The position numbers were made by a program, and so were the translations under genes. A stretch of 54,862 bases of DNA from Deltaproteobacteria bacterium (lineage in GTDB: Bacteria > Myxococcota_A > Polyangia > Haliangiales > JADYYK01): assembly GCA_020853705.1 (NCBI GenBank), contig JADYYK010000109.1:1-54862 (forward strand), in the 5' to 3' direction. Shown here one piece after another: positions 24,816-40,223 of this stretch (positions are counted from its first letter, which is position 1; each line of letters starts with the position of its first letter). The notes under the pieces were generated by a model. That model worked only from the letters and a program-made list of their open reading frames with translations, was not told the origin of the DNA and did not search any database.

Positions 24816-26341
24816 GCGAGCCCAGCACCACGACCAGCACCGGGCCCACCACGGACCATCACGACGAGCCGCTGCCCGAAGGCGTCGAGGCGCCGCCCAG
24901 CGGGGTGCGCGCGATGGGGCTTCTGCGCTGGAGCCTGGTGGCGCTGATGCTCGGCGTCGCCGCGCTGTCCTCCGCCTACTACCTGGGCGCCTTCGAGCGC
25001 CAGGCCGTCGCCAGCAGCCAGCGCTACTCGTGCCCGATGCACCCGGCGGTGATCCAGGATCACCCGGGCAGCTGCCCGATCTGTCACATGGACCTGGTCG
25101 AGGTCGCGCCGGTGTCGCCCGAGGTCGCGGCCCCGGGCGACGCCGGGGCCGCGCCGGTGCCCGGCCTGACCACGGTCGAGCTCAGCCCCGAGCGCATCCA
25201 GCTCATGGGCATGCGCACCGCCACCGTCAGCGAGGAGGTGCTGTCGTCGCGGCTCGACACCGTCGGCTTCGTGGCGCCCATCGAGAAGGGGCTGGCGCTG
25301 GTGCACGCGCGCTTCTCGGGCTGGATCGAGCGGCTGCCGGCGTCGGAGACCGGCATGCGGGTCAAGCGCGGTCAGGTGCTGGCGTCGATCTACAGCCCCG
25401 AGCTCTTGCCGCCGCAGCAGGAGCTGCTGGCCGCGCTGCGATGGGACGCCAGCGGGGCCGCGGCGCCGCCCCGCACCGGCCACATGACCGCGGGGCTGGC
25501 CGAGGCCGCGCGCGGTCGCCTGCGCATCCTCGGCCTCAGCGAGGCCACCATCAAGACCATCGAGCGCACCGGGGAGCCGGTCCGCACGGTCGACGTGATC
25601 GCGCCCGCCGCCGGCACCATCACCCGCCGCGGCGCCGCGCTGGGCCTGTACGTGCAGCCTGGTACCGAGCTGTACCAGCTGGCCGACCTGTCGCGGGTCT
25701 GGGTCATGGCCGACATCTACGAGTACGAGCTCGATCGCGTGCACGTCGGGCAGAGCGCGACGGTCAGCTTCCCGAGCTACCCGGGTGAGGTCTTCCCGGC
25801 CAAGGTGTCGTTCCTGTACCCGACCCTCGATCCCGACACCCGCACCATGCGCGCCCGCCTCGAGGTCGACAACAAGGACGGTCGCCTGCGCCCGGGCCTC
25901 TACGGCGAGGTCCACCTGACCGCGCCCGGCGCCAGCGCTCTGGTCATCCCGGTCGATGCCCTGGTCGACACCGGCGAGCACCAGTATGTCTTCGTCGCCC
26001 TGGACGGCGGCCGCTTCGAGCCGCGCCTGGTCGAGGTCGGCGCGCGCCAGGGTGACAAGGTCGCGGTGCGCCGCGGCGTCAGCGCCGGCGAGACCGTGGT
26101 CACCACCGCCAACTTCCTGATCGACTCCGAGAGCCGGCTGCGCGCGGCCATCCAGGGTTTCGGCAGCGCGGGCGGCGCCGGTGCGGCCGGCCCCGCGGCG
26201 GCGCAGTCGGTGTGCGAGCGCAGCATCGACAAGCAGAAGTTCCCGGACAAGTACCAGCAGTGCCGCGCCTGCGACGTGCACCGCGGCATGGGCAGCATGG
26301 AGGCCGACTGCCGCGACGCCATCCCGCGGCCGTGGAAGTAG
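24812..26341 (+). CDS. cusB: CusB-like periplasmic adaptor of a copper/silver efflux RND system
   Basis: 509 aa. One N-terminal membrane helix (LLRWSLVALMLGVAALSSAY), then a heavy-metal-binding domain YSCPMHPAVIQDHPGSCPIC followed by HM, then barrel-sandwich and beta-barrel adaptor domains (YVQPGTELYQLADLSRVWV, SFPSYPGEVFPAKVSFLYP). The C-terminal tail adds four Cys (SVCERS, CRACDVH, DCRDA). Adaptors of this class capture Cu(I) or Ag(I) and join the inner-membrane pump to the outer channel. The N-terminus is His/Thr-rich. The ATG lies in an ATGA overlap with the TolC-like gene. The match to copper adaptors is good; Ag versus Cu cannot be told. Confidence 0.88.
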   Translation: MSEPSTTTSTGPTTDHHDEPLPEGVEAPPSGVRAMGLLRWSLVALMLGVAALSSAYYLGAFERQAVASSQRYSCPMHPAVIQDHPGSCPICHMDLVEVAPVSPEVAAPGDAGAAPVPGLTTVELSPERIQLMGMRTATVSEEVLSSRLDTVGFVAPIEKGLALVHARFSGWIERLPASETGMRVKRGQVLASIYSPELLPPQQELLAALRWDASGAAAPPRTGHMTAGLAEAARGRLRILGLSEATIKTIERTGEPVRTVDVIAPAAGTITRRGAALGLYVQPGTELYQLADLSRVWVMADIYEYELDRVHVGQSATVSFPSYPGEVFPAKVSFLYPTLDPDTRTMRARLEVDNKDGRLRPGLYGEVHLTAPGASALVIPVDALVDTGEHQYVFVALDGGRFEPRLVEVGARQGDKVAVRRGVSAGETVVTTANFLIDSESRLRAAIQGFGSAGGAGAAGPAAAQSVCERSIDKQKFPDKYQQCRACDVHRGMGSMEADCRDAIPRPWK

Positions 26342-26348
26342 GCCCGCC

Positions 26349-30178
<3,830 letters not shown>

Positions 30179-30182
<4 letters not shown>

Positions 30183-30556
30183 TCCGCCACCTGGTCGTCA
30201 CCTGCACCCTGGCGCTGTCCGTGATGCTGGTCGGCTGCGGCAAGAAGAGCAGCGGCAAGCCCACCCCGGAGCTGGCGCCGCGCGGCACGCCGATCGCCAT
30301 CACGGTGACGAACAAGGGCTTCGAGCCCGACCACATCCTGGTCGAGAAGGGCGTCGAGACCCAGCTGGTGTTCACCCGCAAGACCGAGCAGACCTGCGCC
30401 AAGGACGTCGTCCTGACCATCGACGCCAGCAACCAGATCCGCAAGGATCTGCCGATGAACCAGCCGGTGACCATCACGGCCACCTTCCCGGTCAGCGGCG
30501 AGCTGCGCTACGCCTGCGGCATGGACATGATCAGCGGGGTCATCACCGTGCAGTGA
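30179..30556 (+). CDS. Cupredoxin-domain lipoprotein
   Basis: 125 aa. The signal peptide (MIRHLVVTCTLALSVMLVGC) ends with lipobox LVGC. The domain reads PIAITVTNKGFEPDHILVEK, then TEQTCAKDVVLTI and RYACGMDMISGVITV, a cupredoxin fold with Cys, Cys and Met suited to copper. The AGGAG 8 nt upstream is strong and the ATG overlaps the CusA-like stop (ATGA). It probably holds periplasmic copper for the efflux pump or takes up overflow. Last gene of the operon. Confidence 0.88.
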
Positions 30557-30582
30557 GGAGTGAGGCGCCGCGCGCGGACGGT

Positions 30583-31740
30583 TCAGCGCGCGATGACGCG
30601 GACCTGGATGTCGAGGGCGCTGCCGCTGCCCGCGACCCAGGCGGCCAGGAAGCGCCCCGGGGTCGGGGTCGCGACGAGGTGGTGCGAATAGCCCGCGGCC
30701 GGGAGGTCGCTGATGGGGCTGGGCGTGGTGGCGCCAAGGCGCTGCTCGACCACGGCCATGGCGGTGCTGGAGGCCTCGAGCCACAGGGCGTGCAGCGCGC
30801 CGGCGTGGTCGGCGTACAGCGCGGGGAAGACGTCGGTGATGGCGGCGCCGTCGTTGCTGGTGAGATCGGTGCCGGCGGTCCAGGTGACGCCGTCGGTCGA
30901 GGTCGCCAGGGCGACGTCGGTGGTCGCGGTCAGCCAGGGCAAGGTGGCGCTGGCGTCATAGCGGTTCCACACCAGCGTGAGGCCAGCCGGGCTGGCGAGC
31001 AGCGAGGGCAGGTGATCTTGCTGGCCCGCGGTCGGGAGGATCTGGGCCGCGGGGGTCCAGGTCGCGCCGCCCGTGGTGGAGCGCGTGGCCCACAGGCCGA
31101 AGCAGGGCTGCGGCTGGGGCCAGCAGCCGTCACGCACGAAGACGACGACCAGGGCGCCGCTGGCGGTCTCGGCGATCTGCGGGGTCCAGTCGCTGGCGCT
31201 GCCGGTCGGTGTGGTGACGTCGACCTCGGCGCTGATCGGCCAGGTGGAGATGGCGTCGCTGTGGCTATAGACGATGCGCCCGCGCGCGCCGGAGGTGTCG
31301 CGCCGGAACCAGACCGCGTGGATGCGAGCGCTGGCGCTCTGGGTCAGGGCGGGGAAGAAGTCGACCGCGGGGCCCGAGGTGAGCTGCACCGGGGCGTCGA
31401 AGTTGGCGCCGTCGCTGGTGCTGCGCAGGTAGATGTCCCCGTTGCCGGTGCGCTCCGAGAACCAGGCCACGTGCAGGCGGCCGTCGCGGGTGCGCAGGAT
31501 GAAGGGGTCCTCGTCCTTGCTGGGCGAGCCGTCGGACAGCAGCAGGGCAGGGCCGGGCACGAACAGCGCGGCGTCGGGGCGGACGTCCGGGCCGGCGCCG
31601 TCGGTGGGGGCGGCGTCGGCGGGGGCGGGTGCGGCGTCGGCGGGTGCGGCGTCGGGGCTGTCGTCGTCGTCGTCATCGCCGTCGCCACAGCCCGAGCAGA
31701 CCACCGCGAGCACCCCGACGCAAACCCACGCCCGACCCAT
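30583..31740 (-). CDS. Exo-sialidase/BNR-like lipoprotein
   Basis: 385 aa from the ATG at 31740 with TGGGG just upstream. Signal peptide MGRAWVCVGVLAVV and lipobox CSGC, then Asp/Pro/Ala linker (SPDAAPADAAPAPADAAP). The body has repeated beta blades with SxDGxxW-like turns: RSTSDGANFDAPVQL, ATRSTTGGATWTPAAQI, ATSTDGVTWTAGTDL. These are BNR/sialidase-type Asp-box units of a six-bladed propeller. Enzymatic residues were not confirmed, so it may be a surface glycan-binding propeller. Divergent from the PaaI gene with only 21 bp between start codons. Confidence 0.75.
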   Translation of the reverse strand: MGRAWVCVGVLAVVCSGCGDGDDDDDDSPDAAPADAAPAPADAAPTDGAGPDVRPDAALFVPGPALLLSDGSPSKDEDPFILRTRDGRLHVAWFSERTGNGDIYLRSTSDGANFDAPVQLTSGPAVDFFPALTQSASARIHAVWFRRDTSGARGRIVYSHSDAISTWPISAEVDVTTPTGSASDWTPQIAETASGALVVVFVRDGCWPQPQPCFGLWATRSTTGGATWTPAAQILPTAGQQDHLPSLLASPAGLTLVWNRYDASATLPWLTATTDVALATSTDGVTWTAGTDLTSNDGAAITDVFPALYADHAGALHALWLEASSTAMAVVEQRLGATTPSPISDLPAAGYSHHLVATPTPGRFLAAWVAGSGSALDIQVRVIAR

Positions 31741-31761
31741 GCCCCAGGCTACCATCGCGCA

Positions 31762-32235
31762 ATGTCCGACGCCCTGCCTCCCGCGCTCCCCAACGTCGAC
31801 CTCGTCGCCATGCTGAACGCGCATCGTGGCGGCTTCGACAGCTCGATCGGTCTGGCCTACACCGCCGCGACGCCGGACCTGGTGGTCGCCGAGGTCGCGG
31901 TCACGCCCGCGCTGCTGCAGCCCTACGGGCTGGTCCACGGAGGGATCTACTGCGCCATCGCCGAGACCGTGGCCTCCGCCGGCGCTGCCATCGACGCCAT
32001 GGCGCGCGGCTGGTCCACCGTCGGCCTGGAGAACAGCACCGCCTTCGTCCACGCCATCCGCGCCGGCAAGATCATCGCCACCGCGACGCCGATGCAGAAG
32101 GGCCGCCGCACGCAGATCTGGCAGGTCGCGCTGCGCGACGAGGCCGGCAAGCTCGCCGCCACCAGCCGGGTGCGCACCCTGTGCCTGGAGCCCGGCGCAG
32201 CCATCGCGGGCGAGACGGTGAAGGTCAAGCCCTGA
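31762..32235 (+). CDS. PaaI-family hotdog thioesterase
   Basis: 157 aa. Hotdog fold landmarks: GFDSSIGLAYTAATPDLVVAEV, then QPYGLVHGGIYCAIAETVAS with the HGG and acidic Glu of the PaaI active site, and STVGLENSTAFVHAIRAGK. These enzymes hydrolyse acyl-CoA thioesters. Substrate not deducible. It ends at the edge of the 98-bp repeat array; a palindrome 30 nt past its stop may end its transcript. Confidence 0.85.
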   Translation: MSDALPPALPNVDLVAMLNAHRGGFDSSIGLAYTAATPDLVVAEVAVTPALLQPYGLVHGGIYCAIAETVASAGAAIDAMARGWSTVGLENSTAFVHAIRAGKIIATATPMQKGRRTQIWQVALRDEAGKLAATSRVRTLCLEPGAAIAGETVKVKP

Positions 32236-32245
32236 CGACGAACCC

Positions 32246-32785
32246 GCGCTGCGGCCCCGCAGGGCGCTTCAGCTGAAGCGTCGACGACAACGACCAGACA
32301 CCGCGGCGCACGGCGTTGAGCTGAAGCGTGCCGGCGGTGTGGGGTGCTGCGGCCCCGCATGGCGCTCAGCTGAAGCGTCGACGACAACGATCAGGGCGCT
32401 GCGGCGCACGGCGTTGAGTTGTGGCGGGCTGGCGGTGTGGGGTGCTGCGGCCCCGCATGGCGCTTCAGCTGAAGCGTCGACGACAACGACCAGACACCGC
32501 GGCGCACGGCGTTGAGCTGAAGCGTGCCGGCGGTGTGGGGTGCTGCGGCCCCGCATGCGCTTCAGCTGAAGCGTCGACGACAACGATCAGGGCGCTGCCG
32601 CGCACGGCGTTGAGCTGAAGCGTGCTGGCGGGTGGGGGGCTGCGGCCCCGCATGGCGCTTCAGCTGAAGCGTCGACGACAACGATCAGGGCGCTGCGGCG
32701 CACGGCGTTGAGCTGAAGCGTACTGGCGGGTGTGGGGTGCTGCGGCCCCGCAGGGCGTTTCAGCTGAAGGGTGTGGCGGGTGTCG
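32246..32785. repeat. 98-bp tandem repeat array with palindromes
   Basis: Five full units and a partial sixth, with the marker GCTGCGGCCCCGCA starting at 32248, 32346, 32444, 32542, 32639 and 32739. Each unit holds the perfect 16-bp palindrome CGCTTCAGCTGAAGCG (often with small losses), then TCGACGACAACGA, then GCGCACGGCGTTGAGCTGAA. AGCTGAAGCG pairs with the CGCTTCAGCT of the next unit across a 34-nt loop containing TGCGG-CC-CCGCA, giving a repeated hairpin. Units 1 and 3 carry GACCAGACACCG, units 2, 4 and 5 carry GATCAGGGCGCTG. It fills the space between two convergent genes; 98 is not a multiple of three, so it is not coding. Confidence 0.9.
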
Positions 32786-32798
32786 CGCTGGCAGGGCG

Positions 32799-33425
32799 CT
32801 ACAGCTCCTTCTTCGAAGGGGTCGGGCGCATGGGGGGATCGCTGGGGACGTCGGCCTGACCGCCGCTGTCGGGGCTGCTGGGGGCGGCCGATGTGTCGGG
32901 AGCGGCGGCGCCGGTCTTGCGCGCGCGCATGGCGTCGAAGGCGGCGCGAGCGCGGGCGTCGGCCTCCTCCTTGCTGGCGGGCTTCAGGGACACGGGCGCC
33001 GCGGCGGTGCCTGACAGCTCGGCGCCGAGGCGGGCCTGGGCGTCGAGGGTCTTGATGTGCTCGCGGGTGTGCTCCAGCGTGGCCTGCGCGGGGGTCTGGA
33101 TGAAGGGGTCGGGGTTCAGGATGGCGTTGGCGGTGGCGCGGGCGACGTTGCCCTCGTGGTTGGCGGCCAGCTTGTGCAGCTCGTCCATCTCCTTCACGGC
33201 GCTCTTCAGATCGAGGTCGGCGGCGGCCAGATCGGTGGCGACCGACTCCATGCGGCGCTCGATCTCGGCCAGCAGCGTGGCGTCGCCGGCGGCGGCGACC
33301 TCGGCGCGGTCCTTCTCGAGCTGGGCCAGTTCGGCCTCGAGGTCCTGCTTCAACATCAGCTTCTTGGCGGCCAGCTGCTTGTTCAGACCCAGCGCCTTGC
33401 CCACCGCGTCCCGCGCGTCACTCAT
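32799..33425 (-). CDS. Coiled-coil protein of unknown function
   Basis: 208 aa from the ATG at 33425, with CTGGAG 3 nt upstream. The first 110 residues are almost entirely helical and charged (KQLAAKKLMLKQDLEAELAQ, ERRMESVATDLAAADLDLKS), a long coiled coil. The C-terminal third is Pro/Ser-rich and disordered (TSAAPSSPDSGGQ), ending in PSKKEL. No signal peptide. Function unknown. Convergent with the repeat array and the PaaI gene. Confidence 0.75.
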   Translation of the reverse strand: MSDARDAVGKALGLNKQLAAKKLMLKQDLEAELAQLEKDRAEVAAAGDATLLAEIERRMESVATDLAAADLDLKSAVKEMDELHKLAANHEGNVARATANAILNPDPFIQTPAQATLEHTREHIKTLDAQARLGAELSGTAAAPVSLKPASKEEADARARAAFDAMRARKTGAAAPDTSAAPSSPDSGGQADVPSDPPMRPTPSKKEL

Positions 33426-33468
33426 GGCTCCAGGATGATCCAGCCGGGGGCCCTTGTCACGCGCCGGG

Positions 33469-34584
33469 TCAGGGGCCGGCGGCGACGCGGGCTCGCCAGG
33501 CGGCGTCGGCCAGGCGAACGGTGCCATCGTTGGCGCTCAGACCGGTGCGTGAGAAGGCCGCCGGCAGGCCGGGGGGATCGTGGCGGAACAGCCAGACTGT
33601 GTACTCGACCGGCAGGCCGGCGGTGCGCGCGAAGAAGGTGGTGACCCAGTCGCGCTGCTCGGCCTCGCTGCCGGTGTAGGGCGCCGCGGGGTCGGCGACC
33701 CAGGCGGTCTCGCTGAAGATCAGGGGGCCGGCGAAGCGGGCGCGCAGCCGGGTGTAATAGTCGGCGGGCACCTCGGCCGGGGTCTCGTACTCGAAGTAGG
33801 GGTAGGTCGTGAAGCCGGCGGCGTCGAGCTTGCCCGCGAAGTCGTCGATGAGCTGCCACTGCGCCGGCTGGGTCCAGCCGTTCTTGCGTCCCAGGCCGGC
33901 CAGGTGCTCGAGCTGGAAGGTGGTGAACACGATGGTGCCCGGCGAGGCCGCCTTGATGGCGTCGTAGCAGGCGCGGTACTCGGACACCCAGGTCGCCCAC
34001 TCGGCAGGCGTGTGCGCCAGGGCGTAGGTGTTGACCTCGTTGCCCAGGAACAGGTAGCGCGGGCGCACCGCGGCGGCGTAGTCGGTCACCATGGTGCGGT
34101 AACGCATGCGCGTCTCGGCGTTGCTCCAGCTGTTGTTGGCGGGTTCGGAGGCCGAGGTCAGATCGGGCACCCCGGCGACGTCCCAGCCAAAGCCGACCAC
34201 CGGGGTGAAGCCGAAGGCGCTGGCCAGGCCGGGCAACATGGCGGCGGTGCCCGGCGCGGTGCCGCCCGGCATGCCGGGATCGCGCCAGTTCATGTGGTAA
34301 GCGATGAGCGGTCCGTAGGCGCCGTGCTCGTTGTAGAAGGCCATGATCTCGGGCGCGCCCGGGGTCGCCCCGCGGGGCGAGTAGGCCACCCCGAGCGCGC
34401 CCCGTGGTCCGGCGTCGGCGGCCTGCGCATCGGGCACGGCGGCATCAACGACGAGCGGCGCAGCGTCCGCCAGCGCCGCGTCAGGTACCACCGCGTCGGG
34501 AGCCCCCACGTCGTCGTCGTCGCCACAGCCGACCAGCGCCAGCCCGGCCAGGACGGGCAATCCCCAGCGTCGCAACCACCCCAT
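33469..34584 (-). CDS. Glycosidase-like TIM-barrel lipoprotein
   Basis: 371 aa. Signal MGWLRRWGLPVLAGLALVGC with lipobox, then an acidic DDDDVGAPDAVVPDAALADA linker. The body reads as an alpha/beta barrel: IMAFYNEHGAYGPLIAYHMN, VVGFGWDVAG, RYLFLGNEVNTYA (NE: possible acid/base Glu) and PLIFSETAWV (SE: possible nucleophile Glu), the pattern of clan GH-A hydrolases. The family is uncertain. It would be anchored to the outer membrane or periplasm and act on polysaccharide. Divergent from the next lipoprotein, 48 bp between starts. Confidence 0.7.
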   Translation of the reverse strand: MGWLRRWGLPVLAGLALVGCGDDDDVGAPDAVVPDAALADAAPLVVDAAVPDAQAADAGPRGALGVAYSPRGATPGAPEIMAFYNEHGAYGPLIAYHMNWRDPGMPGGTAPGTAAMLPGLASAFGFTPVVGFGWDVAGVPDLTSASEPANNSWSNAETRMRYRTMVTDYAAAVRPRYLFLGNEVNTYALAHTPAEWATWVSEYRACYDAIKAASPGTIVFTTFQLEHLAGLGRKNGWTQPAQWQLIDDFAGKLDAAGFTTYPYFEYETPAEVPADYYTRLRARFAGPLIFSETAWVADPAAPYTGSEAEQRDWVTTFFARTAGLPVEYTVWLFRHDPPGLPAAFSRTGLSANDGTVRLADAAWRARVAAGP

Positions 34585-34632
34585 GGTCCATCATACATAC
34601 CGCGCCGCGCCTCGTGCTAGCCTGCGCCCGGC

Positions 34633-35109
34633 ATGCGCGGCACCGCCCTCACCATCGTCTGCATCGCGGCGGGCCTGACCGCAGGCTGCAGCCCCGAGCG
34701 CACCCCCGACGAGCAGGGCATCGACGCCGCCATCACCGGCGATGGCGCGGTGCCGCGCCCCGACGCCACCGTCAGCACGCCCGACGCCGCGGTGTTCACC
34801 CCGCTGGACGGGATCTATGACGAGAGCCTGACCCCGGTCAGCGACTCCTGCGCCACCCAGTGGACCACGCGCACGTTCGTCACCGTGGTCACCATCAGCG
34901 CCACGACGATCACCTTCTCCAACAGCGGCGGCATGTCGATGCACATGCGCACGGGCCCGATGACGTTCGGTGCCAGCATCGGCTCGTCGGTGTTCATGGG
35001 CATGTTCACCACCACCGGCAGCTACGAGATCACGTCGACCTACTCGTACACCGACACCGGGCGCAGCTGCACCGCGGTGTTCCGCATCCTCGGCATCCGC
35101 CGGCCCTAG
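34633..35109 (+). CDS. Hypothetical lipoprotein
   Basis: 158 aa. Signal peptide MRGTALTIVCIAAGLTAGC, lipobox LTAGC, then an Asp/Pro linker (DGAVPRPDATVSTPDAAV). The C-terminal part is Thr/Ser-rich beta-like sequence (TRTFVTVVTISATTITFSNS, SYEITSTYSYTDTGRSCTAV) with two Cys that could form a disulfide. Not recognised. Confidence 0.75.
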   Translation: MRGTALTIVCIAAGLTAGCSPERTPDEQGIDAAITGDGAVPRPDATVSTPDAAVFTPLDGIYDESLTPVSDSCATQWTTRTFVTVVTISATTITFSNSGGMSMHMRTGPMTFGASIGSSVFMGMFTTTGSYEITSTYSYTDTGRSCTAVFRILGIRRP

Positions 35110-35172
35110 AGGCTTGACAGTCACGGGTGAATCACGCTACTCGCTGCCGGTTCTGTTGCTGGCAGGGAGAGC

Positions 35173-36368
<1,196 letters not shown>

Positions 36369-36372
<4 letters not shown>

Positions 36373-39300
36373 AGCGCTCAGCACTCACCGCACTCCTCGC
36401 CGCCGCACTCTCCGCCGGCTGCGCCGACAACGTCGCGCCGCGCAGCACCATCCAGGAGGGCGCCATCGCCAAGAGCGATCTCGCCGGCACCTGGTACTTC
36501 CGCCAGACCGTGGTCGGCGTCCCGTTCACCACCGGCTTCACCTTCATCGGGGAGCAGGGTGACAACGAGATGGAGAAGATCGTCTGGGACATCCAGGAGA
36601 ACGTGCTGACCGCGCGACGCGCCTACGAGTTCGTGCGCGGCTCCGAGAAGGGCGAGCCTTCACAGGTCGTTGCTGGCGGTTCGGTCAACTACCTGGGCGC
36701 TCCCGTCGCGGCCTATCGCATCGAGTCGCACTTCGACATCGCGCGCGAGTACAACTCCTCGACCGGCGAGGAGTACAACAAGATCGTCGAGAACACCGAC
36801 CGCAAGTGGTACCAGCGCAAGTTCCTGCGCGTCGACTGGTCGGAGAACCTGGTCACCAACTTCGAGTTCCTGGCCGACTGGGGCCACTCCGCGCTGGGCG
36901 CCATCAAGCAGGATCCGGTGCCCTACTACGTCAGCGACCCCGCCGACCCCGATCACTGGCGCCTGGAGCGCGCCACCCCGACCAGCCAGGCCGACTACCT
37001 CGAGGTCACCAGCAAGATCGTCGCCTCGCCCGAGACCGTCGACTTCTACGACTTCGCCAACGTCCCGGTGTGCTTCCTGTCCTACGCCACCCAGGACTGC
37101 GCCAGCCAGATCATCAAGCTGCGCTCGTCCTTCCTGCGCCTCTCCGGGCCGCGCAACTATGACGCGCTGGCCTATGACGACCACATGATGGAGCGCTTCG
37201 GCTACTTCACCACCGAGCGCACCAGCTACAACCGCCAGTACGGCCAGACCGAGACCGGCCGCGTCCGCCTGATCAACCGCTTCGACATCTGGCGCCGCAG
37301 CCTGTCCACCACGCGCTGCTCGTCGAACGCCGACTGCGGCACCCAGGCCGGCGAGCGCTGCAACCTGGAGGCCGAGGGCACCACCATCGACAGCGCCACC
37401 GGGGCCGCCAGCGGGCTGTGCACCATCCCCTACGCCTACCGCAACCTCAGCGACCCGCTGGACGCCGCCAGCGCCGACCTCGGCCCGCGGCCGATCGTCT
37501 ACTACCTCAACGACAGCTTCCCGGCCGCCATGGTGCCGTCGGCCAAGCTGATGGCGGCGCAGTATGACAACACCCTGAAGGCGACCTACAAGACCCTGAC
37601 CGGCAAGGACGCCAGCGCGCCCATCTTCCACCTGTGCGAGCACAACCCGGTGGTCGCCGGTGATCCCGCGGTGTGCGGCCCGGCCGGCACCCACGCCCGC
37701 ATCGGCGACATCCGCTACAGCATGCTGTACTGGGTCGACGAGCCCAACAACGGTGGACTGCTCGGCTACGGCCCCAGCAACCACGATCCCGAGACCGGCG
37801 AGACCATCTCGGCCACCGCCTTCGTGTACGGCGCCGGGATCGACGAGTACGCGGCCCAGGCGCGCGACATCGTGCGCCTGGTCAACGGTGACACCGCCGC
37901 GACCAGCTTCGTCAAGGGCGTCGACGTCGCGGCCTGGGTCGCGGCCAACCGCGAGGGCCTGCGCAGCAAGACCTTCGACCAGGGCCAGGTCGCCGCCATG
38001 GCCAGCGCGATGGACTTCTCGTGGACCGCCGGCCTGCCGCGCATCCCGGCCATCCGCAAGGCCGACGTGCGCGGCCTGGCCCGGATGCAGCGCGAGCGCT
38101 CGTCGGCGCTGGCGCGGTCGTCCATCCTGGGCGCCGATCCCGGCATCACCGCGCGCCGCCTGGCGCCGCTGCGGGGCAGCGCGCTGGAGCAGCGCATGAT
38201 CAACGGCGACATCCTGCTGGCGCGCGGCCTCGACCCGCGCACCGACGCCGCCCGCGCCGACCTCGGCAAGGTGCAGCCGCTCAGCCTGATGAACCCCGAG
38301 CGCGCCCGCGCCATGAAGGCGTTCCGCCGCCACCTGGGCGCGCGCGGCGCCGACCTCAAGGCCACCTTCGACGACGCCGTGCTCGGGCTGGCCATGCAGC
38401 AGAAGGGCAAGAACCCCGAGGACGTCTGGCGCGCGCTGCGCACCGAGATCTTCCGCTCCACCGCGGAGCACGAGATCGGCCACACCATGGGGCTGCGCCA
38501 CAACTTCGCGGGCTCGTTCGACGCCATGAACTACCCCAAGACCTACTGGGACCTGCGCAAGGCCGGCGGCGCGCCCGGCCCGCGCTATGTCGATCCCGAG
38601 ACCCCCGCCGAGCTGACCGGCGTGATGTCGCCGTCGGGGCTGCAGGCCGGGATCTCGTCGTTCCAGACCTCGTCGGTGATGGACTACGGCGCCAAGTTCA
38701 ACTCCGACATCCAGGGCCTCGGCCGCTATGACGTCGCCGCCCTGAAGTTCGGCTATGGCCAGACCGTCGAGGTCTTCAACAACGTCAGCGACACCTACCT
38801 CATCGGGGCGCTGCAGGCCACGGTGACCTTCGGCATGCCGCTGCCGCTGCTGGTCGACTGCGCCGGCAACGACTTCATCAGCGTGCACTACACCAAGCTG
38901 CCCTCGCTGGTGGATCTCGACGATCGCAAGGACGTGCCGATGTCCGAGATCACGCGCGCGGTGCACCGGCGCGACTGCGCCTACCCCGACGAGGTCGATC
39001 GCGACAAGGACCTCAAGCTGGTGGTGCCGTACCGCTTCTGCTCCGACGAGTTCGAGAGCGCGTCGCCCGACTGCCTGGCCTTCGACCGCGGGGCGGACAT
39101 CTACGAGACCAGTCAGAACGCCATCGAGACCTACCAGAACTACTACCTGTTCAACAACTTCCGGCGCGATCGGCTGGGCTTCTCGCCGGAGTACTACATC
39201 GACGACATCTACTGGCGCTACCTCGACCCGCTGCGCAGCGCGATGCAGTTCTACGTGCTGTTCCGCAGCGACTACGCCAGCGCCATCCCCGACGACGGCA

Positions 39301-40208
39301 CGCCCGCCAACTTCTGGCGCTCGCCCGACGGCTGGGGCCCCTACACGGTCGCGGTCGACCAGGGCTTCAACCAGCTGGGGCGCATCCTGACTGCGCCCGA
39401 GCCGGGGCCGTACTACCGCTACACCCAGAGCGACGGCCGCGACGCCTACCAGGCCGACGACTATGGCGAGGGTCGCCCCGCCTTCACGGTCGACATCCCG
39501 ACCGGGCGCTTCCTCAACACCGAGTGGGACTATGACTCGGGCTACTACTGGGACGAGCGCATCACCCACATCGGGACCTTCCTCGACAAGGTCGCCGCGC
39601 TGGAGCTGATGACCGATCCCGAGACGCACTTTTTGTCGCGCGACGAGTCGGCCGACGTGCGCCAGTACGCCATCAACTACTGGCGGATCTACGCCGCGCA
39701 GATGACCAACGTCTGGGGCGCCGTGATGAGCGATCGCTGGGATCGCCTGGCGCCCTACTTCGACGGCACCAAGGTGGTCGAGCGGCCCATCTCGCAGCCC
39801 ATCCCGGTGCTGACCGGGACCCAGCTGCCGCTGGATCCGCAGGTCGGCTTCTCGGTCGAGCTGTGGGCGGCGGCGCTGGGCGTGGCGCTGATCCCGGCCA
39901 GCTTCGACCAGACCTTCGTCGATCAGACCCGGATCTTCCTGCAGGGCAGCGGCCAGGCCATCGACACCACGCGGCCGACGGTGACCTTCAACTACGGCAG
40001 GAGCGGGCGCACCTATGTCGCCAACTCGTTCCGGGTTGGCACGGTCGAAGATGGCATCGGCGCGCGCATGCTGCTGCGGGCGCAGGAGCTGGCCGCGCTG
40101 GTCGATCCGGCCGATCCGGCGACCGCGCAGGCGCTGGAGGACTATGTCCAGATCATCGAGGTCATGCGCGTGCTGACGGTGGCCTACGCCGACGCCATCT
40201 CGGGGTAG
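36369..40208 (+). CDS. Large zinc-dependent metalloprotease-like lipoprotein (metzincin signature)
   Basis: 1279 aa. Signal peptide MKRSALTALLAAALSAGC with lipobox. Near residue 700 it has the full zinc signature HEIGHTMGLRH, with Glu as base, followed by NFAGSFDAMNYP and a later SVMDYGAKF resembling the Met-turn of metzincins. Upstream are TWYFRQTVVG and a long beta-rich region. This fits the large zinc-dependent metalloproteases found in Bacteroidetes and Myxococcota, whose substrates are unknown. It is coupled by ATGA overlap to the beta-barrel-like gene. It ends 15 nt from the stop of the convergent LysR gene. Confidence 0.85.
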
Positions 40209-40223
40209 CCGGGACGGAGTGCC

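Noticed and set aside
32269..32583. Minus-strand open frame of 104 codons inside the repeat array
   Set aside because: Unit length is 98 bp, not a multiple of three, so the frame shifts at each unit; no conserved product is possible.
32246..32785. Possible CRISPR array
   Set aside because: The 98-bp units are contiguous and nearly identical, with no unique spacers and no cas genes nearby.
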